NCBI GenBank assembly: GCA_013400155.1
Contig: VXBM01001337.1
Coordinates: forward strand, 118,925 to 182,924
Length of the DNA stretch: 64,000 nt
Reading direction: 5' to 3'
Source: Helopsaltes ochotensis
Lineage: Eukaryota; Chordata; Aves; Passeriformes; Locustellidae
Part shown: piece by piece, positions 39,301-51,126 of the stretch
How the letters are laid out: each line of letters opens with the position of its first letter
How positions within the stretch are numbered: the stretch's first letter is position 1
Position numbers and translations under genes: made by a program
The notes under the pieces: model-generated
Seen by the model: only the letters and a program-made list of their open reading frames with translations
Told to the model about the DNA's origin: nothing
Database searches by the model: none

Positions 39301-40565
39301 TTAATTCTGTAAGGTAACAATAGCTTCACTTCTGGCTGAAATCAAAATCAAAGCAAGATACCAGTGAAACATGCTAAAAACCTGTGAAAATCCTAAGACA
39401 AAGCATCAGGAGGGAAAAAGATTTTAAGCAAAGTTCAAGATGTAAACAAAAATCGTAGCACTTTACTACAGTCCAAGAAGGTTGAGTTCAGAAATCAATC
39501 TATAGATTACACTGATCATTATATGATGGTAATATTGATACCATGCCTCCTGTTACATAAACATTGCAGAATATTTTAATGAAGTCAGCAACTTTTTTCT
39601 ACTGTGTTTCTTAACTGGTAAATACTTTTTAAAAAAATAAGCAACTAATCTAAACCAGCATCATCAAGGAGCCCTCAGGAAGGACAAGCATCTATTTTGA
39701 TCAAAGAATTGCTAACAAGAATATTTATAAAAATTAGTAATGAAAGAGAGTATCTTAATTATTCTGTGAAAACTTCAGGTGAACATACCATATGCATTGG
39801 GGGAAAAGAGTGTGTTGGTAACTTGTAATTATAACAGGCAGCTAAATATAGAACAATTATGAATATGGTTCACTTTATTTATATCCCCAGTCCTACATCT
39901 TAACTGTTACAAACAATTTATAAATTTTCAAACTTTAAATTCTATTTATTGTAATTAAATTATTGCTCTCTACCATGACTTGGGCCTTTTATACACATAA
40001 TGTGCACATATAGATCACGAGCATGAGATAGACTGTTGGGATCATCTACCAGGAATATCTGGGTTATACAGGAAATGGGGAGGTAGATTAATCTGTCCTA
40101 ATTCAGGCATTTAAAGTACTCACTCTGTGGTTCATGGAGAGAAATAAGGGTATAGAGCCAATGATTCATTTCTTCCTAAGTCTGAAACAGATCAAACTTA
40201 CCACTCTCTAGTGAAACCTATTTCTTTCCTATTTTCACTCCTCTCTCACAGGAGTCCAGGATGCCTGGCTGCTCCTTAAACACCTAGTATGAGGTGAGAG
40301 AAACTCCTACCTTGGGACTCTTTCCTACTCAAGCAAATTACCTTAGCAGTAAGGTTGTCTTTCCATTTCAGCTCTGAAATTGGAACTAGCTCTAGTCCCT
40401 AGACCCATCATTACTAAAAGTATTTCTTAGAAATCTCAAGAAGTTACAAATTATCAATGTGGAACAAGAGAATTGAAATGAGGACTAGGAAGGTAGAGCC
40501 ATAAAACAAGTCAGAACATTTTATCGAGTTCAGTTACAGTATTGATGTGTGGACAACCATATGTG
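33365..40565. other. Long AT-rich gene-free stretch
   Basis: No recognisable gene. The longest frame is 119 codons on the minus strand (35530-35889), and it owes its lysine- and asparagine-rich middle to a T/G-rich tract. Segment 35150-35600 is less AT-rich, without a recognisable repeat or exon. Confidence 0.6.
35718..35811. repeat. T/G-rich low-complexity tract
   Basis: Two T/G-rich runs (35718-35750 and 35778-35811), the second built on ggtt/ggttt units, separated by normal sequence. Similar tracts occur at 45054-45125 and 57014-57058. Confidence 0.8.
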
Positions 40566-41205
40566 TAAAAAACTCTTTCCATGATTGGGCTCAGAGGACA
40601 GTGGTTAATGGCTGATTATCTGTTTGGAGTTTGGTAACAAGTGGAGCATCTCAAGAGTCCACTGTAGTCTTTATCAATGACCTGGAGGAAATATCAATGT
40701 GCACTTTTATTAATTCTGTAGATGACACCAAACTGTGGAGGACCGGTCAAGATGCTCAAGTAGAGGGGCAGTCTCCAAGGGACCTAGATAGGCTGGAGAA
40801 CTGGACTAACAGGAATCTTATGAAATTCATAGAGGATGCATACAAACTCCTGCGCCTGGGGAGGAAAGTGATACAGGCTAAGGACAGAGACCTGGGGATC
40901 AGCTCTTTGGAAAGGGAACTTAGGGTCTGCTGGACAGCAAGGTAAGCATGAGCCAGCAGTGGTCCAACACAACAGCCTCTTGGACTGCATTAACAGGATC
41001 AAAAACAGTACATAAAAAAGAGGGATTAGCCGCTCTGCTTAGTTCTCATCAGTTTTAGTCCCCCCAGCACAAGATAGTCATCAATATCTGGAGTCAGTTC
41101 AGCTCATGGCCACCATGATGGCTCAGGGCTAGAGCACTTGCCCTGTGAAGAGAGGCTAAGGGAGAGGTGTGTTCTACCCTGAAAAATAGATGACTATTAG
41201 GGAAT
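40566..41205 (+). mobile_element. CR1 LINE, 3' part (5'-truncated)
   Basis: This is a 5'-truncated, decayed copy of the bird non-LTR retrotransposon CR1. It runs from late in the reverse-transcriptase domain into the 3' region. The plus strand carries the CR1 order: a 'caagtggagcatctcaagag' block, 'atcaatgacctggaggaa', 'gatgacaccaaactg', 'gacctagataggctggagaa', and near 41120-41175 the 3' 'ctagagcacttgccctgtgaag' block. I do not see the terminal octamer microsatellite, so the 3' end is also lost or eroded. CR1 copies are normally 5'-truncated like this. The edges are approximate. Confidence 0.88.
40631..40945 (+). pseudogene. CR1 reverse-transcriptase remnant
   Basis: A 104-codon open stretch encodes the end of the CR1 reverse transcriptase, the enzyme that copies the LINE RNA at its target site. 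Residues near 20-36 (FINDLEE...SVDDTKLW) cover the catalytic YADD/FADD box. Both aspartates remain, but the two residues before them read S-V in place of aromatic-Ala. The region just upstream is shortened relative to the usual element, and the later 'DLDRLENWTNRNLMKF' block is well kept. The start methionine is accidental, because the real protein began far upstream. It cannot be functional: the amino-terminal domains are absent and the frame ends early in the element's tail. Confidence 0.8.
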
Positions 41206-42880
41206 CGAACCACATCACTAAATACCTATGGGGTGCTGGTTTGTGCTCCCAGAAAGATTTTTGTGGTACAGCATGATACATGCTACCTTCTCAGACAGAC
41301 AATCTCTTCCTCCTTGAACAGAACCTTACAGTTTCATACAGACATTGCATAAGGCTCGGTGAATCTAATCAGATTTGGGCTCCCCTGTCCTGCCTCCTTG
41401 CTTAGCCTTGCAGGCTGCTTTAACAAGGAAGTGCTTGAGTATCTGGAGCCTTAGGGCCTGTCCCAAACTGTGAATTTGGATGCACCAATATTTATATGTT
41501 CAGTATATGACCTCACAAAAGAAATAAGCCTTCTAAATGTGTCATCTTACAACAGAGAAGTCACTGTTTGGAGCATTTTCATCTGTACTGAAAATTTTAG
41601 TCTTTGTCCAAAGCCAGCAGTAGCTGGGAAAGAAAATTACTGAAGGCACTCACAAATCAGCAGGCATCCAGGTTTTCTGGCCTCAGTGAGCTTTGACAAT
41701 CTGGAATACCTTTGAATAATGAAACACCTATTGTGCAAGGATGACAAACCCAGTGACCAAAACATTTATGACACAAGTCCCAGTTAGGAATGCTTTTTAT
41801 TGGATAGGCAAGTGCTAACATATTGAGTCCCTTCTCCTCTTAAAAATGTGTAAGAACTAGATAAATTATTCATGTTGAACTTTTGTGAATTGCTTCTGAT
41901 TCAATTCTTTAAACTCTGAAAAGCACATCTGGACATGCATGAGTAAATAAACAGGCTAGACTTCCCTTGAAACAGCTTGTACTTTGGAAATAACCACATA
42001 ATTTGAGATCAGGATGACCCTGGTGTTTAGTTGAATAGCGTTAAAGGATTCCATCAACGGGAATTAAACGATCCACGCAAAGATCAATTTGCTGACCTGA
42101 TGAAAAATTTGCAATGCTGATTTGCTATGATGGCAACAGCCTTATCCAGTTAATTGCATAAATTAAATTATCAGTTTCCCCTTCAATATTACAGTTGTCC
42201 TTAAAAATTATCAAAATTAGGGGCATTGGCAAGCCATTCTGGAGAAAACAGTATCTTACAGTATTCAAGTGTGTCAGCATATCTAGACTCAACGTTAGTA
42301 TGTCCAACAATGAAGGATAAAAATGGAAACTGTAGTCATTATACTCCTACAGAACTCATATTAAATATGCTTCCTATATGTAAAGTTTAAAATTTTTTTG
42401 CACAATTTTATATTTTGTTAAGATGAAATAGAAAGTAGGTTTAAGAAGAAAAAAACCCTGATGTGACACTAAAAATAATAAGGACTTGCAACTACTTATA
42501 CATTACTTGAAATTTTCACCATTATCTCACCTATGTTCTTTTTTTATATGCAAAAGGGGGAAATTAAGAAGTTACTTTGTTAATTTTCTTTAGGACTAAA
42601 TATTAACATATCTTTCTAGAAATAAAGTGATTTTTCTGTATGTTTTATGTTTCCTTCCACCCACAATTCTGTACTTTAGGACAATTTAGTTTTAAACAAA
42701 AATAAAAATGAGGGAGTTCAATATGGTTTGGTTCTGAAGGTAATGCATACTAAAGGCCAAAACAGGTCTAAAGTGACATAGAAACTGTGTATGAATTGCT
42801 AAAATCATATTCATGGTTCTAAAATTTCTTGCTCAGTTGTCCTTTTACTGTGGTGATCTCCTTGTTGTTCAGCTAATATA
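41206..42880. other. AT-rich DNA, no gene seen
   Basis: Segment 41220-41470 is less AT-rich but has no repeat or exon that I recognise. The rest is AT-rich and unremarkable. Confidence 0.6.
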
Positions 42881-44170
42881 GCAGAACAACTCACCGAGTG
42901 TCAACAGGTACCTCTGTCAGGTACCTTAGGGTCAGCACTCAATACTGCATGACACAGAGGTACAGAAGAGTCTGAAGCTTGCAGCATTAGTTCATATCTG
43001 AGCCTTGGTGGAAAGGACAGGCTGGATTCTTCCTCACATAACTCCAATCCTCCCATAACTCTAACATCAGTGTTTGGTTGCTGGCTCATGAGTGTTTAGT
43101 GCCATCTGAAGAATCCTGAGATATCCAGGATATCCATGTAGCACTTGAGGGACACTTATGCCTTTCTGTAACAGTGTAGGGAAATGAAGAATGATGTTGT
43201 AGGACATGCAAAGCACATTTACATGTAGAATGATGTGCAGATGCTGCATTTTTTGCAGATCTTATGGGTGATTTGCAGTCTCTGAATTATTGGGTGAAAG
43301 CCACACAGGAGACCTCACATTAACTAACATGGAGCTGGAACCTTATCAAACAAAGGATTTCCTAAAAGCTGGGCATCTAATGCTATTTACTATGCCATAG
43401 GGTATTCTGCCAGGCCTCTATCCACCACCTGAGTAGGGCATGGGTTTTTTCTATGTCACAATGTCAGACCAATGAGACAGTCTTGGACAGCCTATATCTC
43501 AAATAGCATTGGCTGCTTATGTTCAGGTAGCAAGGTCAATCCCCAAACGAGAAAACCCTATGGTTAGTGTGCAGGTTAACACTGAACTGCATGCAGCTAT
43601 AGGTTAGTGTCAGCCTGTGAGCTGTGTATCTGGTTTTAATCTATAATTACACTCAAAGTCTTTGAGGAACTGAGTCAATGAGGAAATCTAAAGCATAGAG
43701 AATTATTTGGCTGACCAAGAGTAAAGACTGCTGAACTTCTCACGTAACTGGCTAGTGACTTTTGAAATACCCTAGGATATAAGAGACATCTGCGTGGGGT
43801 TTAGAGATTTGACCCAGGGTGTATGGGAGGTCCATGCCTTTATGGAACAAGCCAAATGCCCCATGGGATAGCTTAATGTATTTGGTCAAGAGCCAATTCT
43901 TGTGCTTGAGGACAATACCCAAGTTGGTGATCTTAAGCTTTTCTCACAGTCACTGGGGAAAAGGAGACACTTGTAGGGCCTGACTTGACTGTTTTAGATA
44001 TCTCCCAAGATAAGATAAATTACATTGTGAAAATGGCAGATGGTATAAATGGACCTTAGACTGCTATTTTACTCGTACATGTATTCATTATAGCCATGTA
44101 CCTTTTGTCATGTTGAGGAACATCCCCAGTGCAGGTAGCTGGGTATCCAAGCTGCACTTTGTGCCCTGGG
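42880..44170. repeat. Old repeat-like region, family unknown
   Basis: The base composition is more even than in its surroundings. Two places share wording with each other and with 50345-50520. At 43095-43175: 'tagtgccat...tcctgagatatcc...acttatgcctttctgtaaca'. At 43755-43850: 'ctagtgact...ccctaggatata...ccatgcctttatggaaca'. At 50350-50520: 'ctagtgccat...tcctaggatatcc...acctgcctttatgcaaca'. Three loose copies suggest an old dispersed repeat. Lying next to LTR-like copy B, the first two might be remains of that element's interior. This is inference from short blocks. Confidence 0.3.
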
Positions 44171-44184
44171 TGGTGAGAAATGGC

Positions 44185-44650
44185 TGAAGCACCTGAAATC
44201 AGCTGTGGATGGGCATACACACGGTTTTTGGCCTAACAAAGGGGAAGCAGAGCTGCCTCACTGGCCAGACAGGGGGCTGGTCACCAGAGACCCTGCAGGA
44301 CCCAACTGGAAATGAGAAGAGCCCAGACCAAAACCTACAATTGGACCAAGAGGCAAGGCACATGAAGAGTGTGTGCACAGGCTGCAAGGGTATAAAAGCC
44401 TGGAGATCACTTTGCTTGGTTTCCTTCCTGGAGGCACCAGCTTGACTTATGTTGCTGCACCATGATTCCATTACTTAAGAGAACCAATTGAGTCACTCTG
44501 AGATGTGCTGTGGGAAACCTCGGGTTGAACCTGTCGGGAACCCTGGTCTGACTGTGTGAGGGTGGGTTGTGTAGGGAGTCAGGTGAGACCCATTTACTAG
44601 TAGGAGCCTCCCACTACAAAGGGGCTTTGAGCACACAGTTAAAATCTTGA
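44185..44650 (+). mobile_element. Decayed LTR-like element, copy B (family not identified)
   Basis: Plus-strand homologue of copy A. It has 'gggtataaaagcc' (TATAAAA at 44391-44397), 'gcaccatgattc' at 44457-44468, then a 35-base block at 44497-44531 matching copy A at about 30 positions. After that come 'ctggtctgactgtg' and 'gggttgtgtaggg', which also have counterparts in A. The layout (roughly 200 bp before a TATA box, then about 250 bp) fits an LTR with U3, R and U5. Similarity upstream of the TATA box is poor. Ends and target duplication are not defined. The frames of 78 and 90 codons crossing it on opposite strands have no protein resemblance. Confidence 0.6.
44391..44397 (+). promoter_or_regulatory. 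TATA box of LTR-like copy B
   Basis: TATAAAA in the context gggTATAAAAgcc, shared with copy A. A predicted start lies near 44425. Function is unproven. Confidence 0.5.
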
Positions 44651-46340
44651 ATGGAGTGACTGTAAATCAGAGAGTGGCTCCTAAATTAACAGTAAAGAAA
44701 GTTCCTTAATAAACAGATGAATTTTGCAGATGTTTGAAAATCTTCACCAGCTTTTAAGCTTCTCTGTGAACTTTTAAGATTTCTCTATCACTCACAGAGT
44801 TCCCTTGCCTTTCTCCAAAACCATTCCAGTCTGCCATAAAGTGAAAAGTTCTTAGCCAAACCTGGGCCTGTGACAATTTACTCCCATAATTTCTACACCA
44901 GAGCAGACGCCTAACCTAGCTGATGGGACATGGGCAATGTAGGTTGGCATGCAGCATTCCTAGACCCAGCAGAAAAACACATCAAAACCATAGATTGTAA
45001 TCAGCTATGGTTCCAAGCAATGCAGCCTGGATGCCTCAGAGATTTTTCTATAGGTTTTTTTTTTTTTATTTGTTTGTTTCATTTGGTTTGCTTTGGTTGG
45101 GTTTGTTTGCCTTTTTTTTTTTTTTAATAAAACCAGATACAGTAGTCAATAAATTGAGGTTCTGTTTGTTAGAATGAGATGATATATTCATAATGCTATT
45201 TTGATACATTTTCTTTCAAACCAGTGAGACTAAGAGACATTCTCAAACACATACATCATGAGCAAGGAAAATTAGTTCAACACTGATTTAGAATCATTGA
45301 GTTGTGTTTGTGCAAGCTAAAGTGCAATTTGCTTTCTTGTCTATACTCAACAATTTATGAGACTGCTTCAAGACAGTAATCAATAGTGCAATAGGCACTC
45401 TTCAGGACCAGGTGTTCAATGCAGCCCATGGAAATATGGTTCAGCATATATGTTCTACATATATAACTATATATTTTTTTTAAATGAAGGAAGAAATTTT
45501 GAGAGGGTTGCAAAATATACAAAATTATAGATACCTGTTGATAGACAAATGAATCAATGTTTGGAGCTGCTCTATATTCATTAATTTCTATTCAATTAAA
45601 TCTTTTATTTTCTGAACAATTGACAGGGTACACCTAAAGGCAATACAAGTTTTCACCACTCATAAAAGAATTCTAATGTATATTTTTATACTATAATGTT
45701 ACCATATAACTCTCCCTCTTCCTAAATATTTTAGATTTAGGCTTTAGAAGACCAGTAGTAAACTAGCTGGCCCATTAGGGATGGGAGGGATTTTTTTATA
45801 TATCCAGTCAGGTAGTTTTCTTTGATTTCTATTACACATAAATAGGAACTGTAGTGTTGAAAAGTACACTTTTGAAGTGTTGAGTTTTCAAGCAATTATA
45901 ACCAGTTGCAATGGAATGAGGGATTTACTGACAGGTAGAGTAGCATTAGAATACCTATTTTTGTATTATGACACTGCTAGCACAACAGAATACTTAACAC
46001 CCTGTTTACCTTTAAAATTTCTTTTCTTAAAAAAAAAAAGTAAGTAATAACCAATTTTAGATATCTAAGAGTAGAAGAGAGGTATGGTAAGTAACACAGA
46101 GACTTCCCTCTGAGCTTTTAAGATTTGCCCTTATTGTCAGCATTGGGCAGACCATCCCTGAGAATAACCATTGCCAGTGTCTCTACTTCTGTTACGATTT
46201 GCTGGAACCCATCTCTAACATGTTGCTATAACTAAACAGTGTTTACCCTCTAATTAGTGAAGCTGAATTATGATAAAATTATTGGGAAGACAGTTGCAAG
46301 GTCTAGGACTTGATTTGAGTATTCATGGTTCAATGCACAT
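44651..46340. other. AT-rich DNA, no gene seen
   Basis: Holds a T/G-rich tract (45054-45125) and otherwise ordinary AT-rich sequence. The short frame ending in polyphenylalanine at 44930-45127 is produced by that tract. Confidence 0.65.
45054..45125. repeat. T/G-rich low-complexity tract
   Basis: Thirteen T, a run of tttg/ggttt units, then about fourteen T. No element body is recognised at either end. Confidence 0.85.
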
Positions 46341-46523
46341 TGTGGTGGGCTGACTTTGTCTGGCTGCCAGCTGTCCCCTTAGCCACGTTTTTATCTTCCT
46401 CATTAAGAGGACAGGGGAGGAAATAAGATCAAAAAGCTCATGGGGTGGAATAAGCACAGGAAGGTTGCTTACCAAGTTACTGTCATGACCACAACAGGCT
46501 CAGCTTGGGGAAAATAAATTTAA

Positions 46524-46529
46524 TTTATT
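46524..46529 (-). promoter_or_regulatory. Polyadenylation signal of the outer LTR
   Basis: AATAAA on the minus strand about 185 bp before that LTR's 3' end, at the place matching the signal in the related LTR at 4449-4454. Confidence 0.55.
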
Positions 46530-46580
46530 GCCAATTAAAACAGATTTGCACAGTGATTAAAAAAATGAAAACACCTCCCC

Positions 46581-47169
46581 TGTTGTGATGTGTTTTTCTT
46601 TAATGGTTTGGCCTGTAACTTCTCTGTGTTGTTGGTTTATCCCTGATTTGTACCCTCCTAGTCTGTTGTCAATCTTATCTTGTAGGAATAAGTTGTTCTT
46701 GCTCTGAAATGTTCTCTGTCTGTCATTTCACCCAGTTGTCAATCCTCCTCTGTGCCAACCCTGTGTGTAACACCCCCTTGGAAAGTCCCTAATCTTAAGG
46801 GCCCCATTGGCCCATGTGACCCATTCTCCTCCCTTCTTCTTTTTTATGGGTTCATGAAATGTAAACCCCGCCTTTAACTCCTCCCCTACCCATCCCCGGT
46901 TGGTTAGAAGTTGGTACCCACCACTTGGACTTCCCTAGCACACCTCTGTTCTTGGTCTTTAGTCCCTGGACCCTTCATTGAATAAACTTTTCCCTGGAAT
47001 CTATACAGAAGATCTCCCTCTCTTCCTTCACCTCTATGGCACGCCTTGCAGTCAACTAGTGCCATAGAGCTTCAACTCTAAGCTGCTCCTTGGCTCATCT
47101 TGCTCCCAAGGGGTGTCCCACTCCCAGCGTGGTGCCATGGAAGAGCTAGCCGTCTCTGGCACTGTGTGA
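46581..47169 (+). mobile_element. Nested solo LTR (probably ERVK-like)
   Basis: This roughly 589-bp LTR lies inside the older minus-strand ERVL LTR. It starts with TG (tgttgtgatg) and is bounded by a perfect 6-bp duplication of the host LTR, ctcccc (46575-46580 and 47170-47175). A TATA-like 'ttttttatggg' lies at about 46839-46850 and AATAAA at 46981-46986, followed by a CT-rich U5. The order U3-R-U5 is therefore plus strand. The last bases read tgtgtga, so the expected CA terminus is changed or the edge is off by a few bases. A 6-bp duplication points to a class II (ERVK-type) integrase, which is inference. No internal genes are present. Confidence 0.7.
46981..46986 (+). promoter_or_regulatory. 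Polyadenylation signal of the nested LTR
   Basis: AATAAA about 190 bp before the nested LTR's 3' edge, preceded by the 'ccctggacccttcattg' stretch. Confidence 0.6.
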
Positions 47170-47489
47170 CTCCCCCATCCTGCTTCCCAGGTCCAGCTTG
47201 AATCCTCCACCTCCTTCTCTCACCTGTATATCTGCAGGTCTGTCGATCACGCTTTTTTCCCTCACTTCTCTTTCAAAACTGCCGTGCAGCATTTTTTTAC
47301 CCTTTATTAAATACACTTTCTCACCAATGTTGTCATCTTGGCTGAGGACCTCAGTCATGTCCTAGTGTAGGTCTGTTCTGAAACTCTCTGGAGCCAGGGT
47401 CTGTTTGGTCTGGGTCAGCCCTGGCCCCTCTTCACAGAGCCCACCCAAGAGCCCCATGGCAGTGCCCAGGCACCGCCACCCAGTACACA

Positions 47490-50344
47490 CACAGGGAAGC
47501 ATGAACGAGAAATGTGAATCAAAAGGTGCTAAAAGAACCTTTTAGCTCCACATAACCAGCTAAGCTTTAACCTGCTTCACGTAACTTGAAGCTGCCAAGG
47601 ATTTATGCTAGTTTAATACATCTTCAAGGATTAATAGGGCCTGTTTTGTTCTAGGAACCTTTAGTGTTGTCTGTGCCAGGTCTCTGAAGGAAAGTTTCTC
47701 TGGGCTCTTCACAGTGTGGCTTTACAAATGGAACATGTTCTCAGCACAGCTTTAGACGTGTTTGCAGTATTTATCTTAGCTACTTACATACTTCCCCATG
47801 GTCACACTGAGGTTCTGAAACCTTCCCAAAGCAAAGCAAGCAGAAGTGGGTGATAAACACTTAGATTCTGTTCCCTTCAGAGTGGAAATCAGGGGTGCTG
47901 TGCTCAAACACATTTTAAAATGTTTCCTTAAAAATCCTCATAATTTCAATTCTAGTCATAGGTGAAGAGTGATACTTTGATTTCATTTGCATACCTTAGC
48001 CTTTTATCTCCTCAGTTTCATTTCATCTTAAATGTCAAAAAGTTACAATCTTTCAGAGGTGTTTGGACAGACATTAAAAGTATCAGCATTCTGGGGAGTC
48101 TAAATATTTTATCTCTTCAGTTTCTAAGGGTCAAAATATATACCAATTTATTCAAAATTAATGAATAGTATACTTTGGAAAAGAACTGTGGAGAATAAAA
48201 CAAGAGAGAGTCCAGACATGGAATTTGTATCAATACTGCAATATATTCATGCAACATTTTGTAAAATTGTGTGCCAGACCTTTGAAAGGTGTAATGAACT
48301 TTTGGATGAGGGAAAAAAAGAAGTTCCTGAGTTGTATGCATTTTCTCATTACTTTAATATGTCATTTAAGTCTTAGACATACATTAAGAACAGTGACATC
48401 TGTGATTTGAAATGACTGGAAATGTGACATTCATAATACAATAATGATTTATTTTATAACAGAATTTAATTTGATGAGCAAATGCAGTGTCACACAAATG
48501 TAAGTTTTGGGGTTGGATCAAACAGCAGCTGTAAACCTTTCCAAGTGAATGCAGCTCTATTCAGAGCTTAATGGAATATGATTCACAGCCTGCCATTCGA
48601 GCTGCTCTCACAGCAGAGATGCAAAAGAACAGCATGGCACTGGAGTCTGGGATGAAAAAGGCATTAGGATAGTTGAAGAGAGCAATTACACATGTCAATG
48701 AAATTATCCTTTGTGCTTTGGATACAAGGGTTCAAAGGTTACAGACATAATCATCTCATTCTTCCAAACCACTGCTGAATCTACGTAAAATTATCATATT
48801 TTTCTACACGCAATAGTCTACCAGTGCCCTGCAGACAGGCAGTGGCAGGCTGTCATTGACACTAATACTGTTCATGAACTGAAAGCATTTCTCAGAATGC
48901 CCATGAACTACGTCTATTTCTTTAGCTCTCAAAGCCTTTTTTTCATGTGTGTCTGTTACATTCATTGCTGTTTGGGGCTTTTTAGCAAAACTGATAAAAA
49001 TTACACAGGAATCTATCAAATAGGGAAATGTCTTCACAATAAGTGTTCCTAAAAAATATTAGCAAGGTCTAGTCAAAAAAATCTCATGGTAGTCGTCTTT
49101 TAGGCCAGATCTACTCCTTCTAAATCCCACAAAGTTTGTAATCCACAAAATAGCACACAGCCATATAGTCTGGCTTGATTTCAGGTTTGCTTAAATCTCT
49201 AAGACTTTCCAGCAACTTTTCTAAGTGACTAAATTTAGATGCTGAAGGATGCACAGAAATATTATTCCTATCTCTGCTATACCTTTACAATTATACAGTT
49301 TGATGTACAACATTGTCTGTAGTCTGCCTAATTACCTTGAGAAAAATATTGTATCATGTACTTGCTGCCTATATTTTCAAGAGTGCCCTTAATTAGGCCA
49401 CATACAATATGGTCACGACCTAGATTATGCAACCTTCACAGCTTTTTTATCTCTGTTTATATATTCAAGGTCAAATCAGATTAAATTCTTTTGAAGATTT
49501 TTTACTGCTTTACTTAAAGTCATTTAAGACCCCTTTGCATCTACTGACTGTTGGAGAAATAAAAATGAGAAATGATGTCTGGACAACAGTCAGATTACTC
49601 ATCCTCAGAAGCCTGGATAATTTGCAGAGCATGGGAACCTTGAGAAAGGAAATGGACACTCTCTGGGAGTGTTATAGATGAACATATATACAATCTCACA
49701 TATATGAGCTGTGGTAGCATCTGGAATCCCATGTTTGTTTTTTTTAGTTAAGAGCCCCTCTCAGGGCTCTTCAGTACTGACTGCTGGCAGGATGGTTTCA
49801 GCTGAGATGGAGAACTTGACTTCTCCTGAAAATGCTTGCATCTCTGACAGAAACAGACTGCTTCAACTGGTATGAAGGAGGTATATTGTTGCTGCACAAT
49901 CACTGGAAACAGATTATATGTTGATTATATCTACTTTCACAAACAGTATAATTCAAAACAATTGCTTCTGTGCAGTGAAACAGGTGGTGATAAGGTCCCA
50001 ACATCCTGTGTTTCAGGATTTCTTGCTTAGGCTAAGCTCTACTCTAATTCCACAGACTGGGCTCATTAGTTGGGTTGCATTGGGCTGCACTCCCAGGAGT
50101 GTGTCCTTTGTCTTAATTTCCTCCACACAGGATCCAGGTAGCACTCTCAAAATCTGCTTTGCCATGCAATCAGTGCACAGTCAGTGCAGATGACTGAGAG
50201 ATTTTCTCTGAACACAGTAACTCCTGCTCTAAAATTTGAGCTAATGTAATACCTTAATCAATTGTGAAGGACTGGGATAGGTGACATATATTTTCCCTAA
50301 AGGGTTTCAGGCTACCAGCCTGGTGTGATTCAGTTGCCTAGGGA
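47490..50344. other. AT-rich DNA, no gene seen
   Basis: No recognisable exon or repeat. Overlapping short frames near 48117-48410 on both strands have no known resemblance. Confidence 0.6.
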
Positions 50345-50540
50345 GAGGCATCTAGTGCCATTTATTTTGTCCTAGGATATCCTCTTTGTTCCCCAAATCC
50401 TTGTCTCTTATGGCACAGATGTCTCTTAAGTCCTGCATCGCAATGGTCAGATGGTCAGCTCCACCTGGGTGTTTCTGGGACTGCAGGGCTTTTCAGATGC
50501 CAAGAGGTACCTGCCTTTATGCAACAGAATGAAGTCCTTA
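50345..50540. repeat. Possible third copy of old unknown repeat
   Basis: It carries 'ctagtgccat', 'tcctaggatatcc' and 'acctgcctttatgcaaca' in the same order as the loose copies at 43095-43175 and 43755-43850. The spacing differs between copies, so the grouping is tentative. Confidence 0.28.
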
Positions 50541-50956
50541 AACACTTACTTTAAGGTGCTTTGACTGTTTTTCCCTTCTTGTTTTACAGACGTGGGAGGC
50601 ATAGTTATGGGCACAGCTGTGTGCTTCATTCATATGTCTCAAACCTTACCTAGGAAGATACACACCTAAGCGCTGGGGCATCGCTCAGCATTTTCCTCTC
50701 ACTGTTATAGAGTATGTACAGGGATGTGGCATTCCCATGAGTCTGAAAGACTTTTCCATTAAATAGGCTATAGAGTCTGCTGTACACAGGTGCACATATA
50801 CAATTAAAAGTATTGCAGGAGTGGCTGAAAAATTTTTCCATTTGCATATGGAAAAGCTAAATATTTTGAACAGAAATAGCACTTCCAATATTTCTCCCAA
50901 CCTGATAGGAGCTCTAATTGGTGAGATCTTGATTCTTCTGTGGATGAACAGCAAAT

Positions 50957-50990
50957 ATTTTGAAACCCCATTCATTTTGAAACCCCATTT
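50957..50990. repeat. 17-bp tandem duplication
   Basis: The unit attttgaaaccccattc (50957-50973) is followed directly by attttgaaaccccattt (50974-50990), with 16 of 17 bases identical. Confidence 0.95.
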
Positions 50991-51126
50991 TCATTAATCT
51001 TGTATAACATTAAAAAAAAAATTAAAAAGTTAATCTTTCTATTTGTTTTTTTGTGATGATGATATCAGCCCTTCTCATGGAAAGGAGTTTCCCACAGCAA
51101 AATTAACACAGCCAATCTATGTTGCA

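Larger units (their letters stand above)
46341..47489 (-). mobile_element. ERVL-related solo LTR, split by a nested LTR
   Basis: A minus-strand LTR of about 555 bp (insert excluded) of the avian ERVL group. On the plus strand it begins tgtggtgggctgac, shows 'ggacaggggaggaaata' and 'gataaa/gaataagcacagg'-type blocks, and has a TTTATT (minus-strand AATAAA) at 46524-46529. It ends '...cccagtacaca' at 47489. Flanks are cacat (46336-46340) and cacag (47490-47494), a 5-bp target duplication with one change. The first 200 bp align with the reverse complement of the 3' end of the LTR at 3576-4643, so the two are related. The element is interrupted at 46580 by another LTR and resumes at about 47170 ('tcctgcttcccaggtccagctt'). 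No internal retroviral genes remain. Confidence 0.8.
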
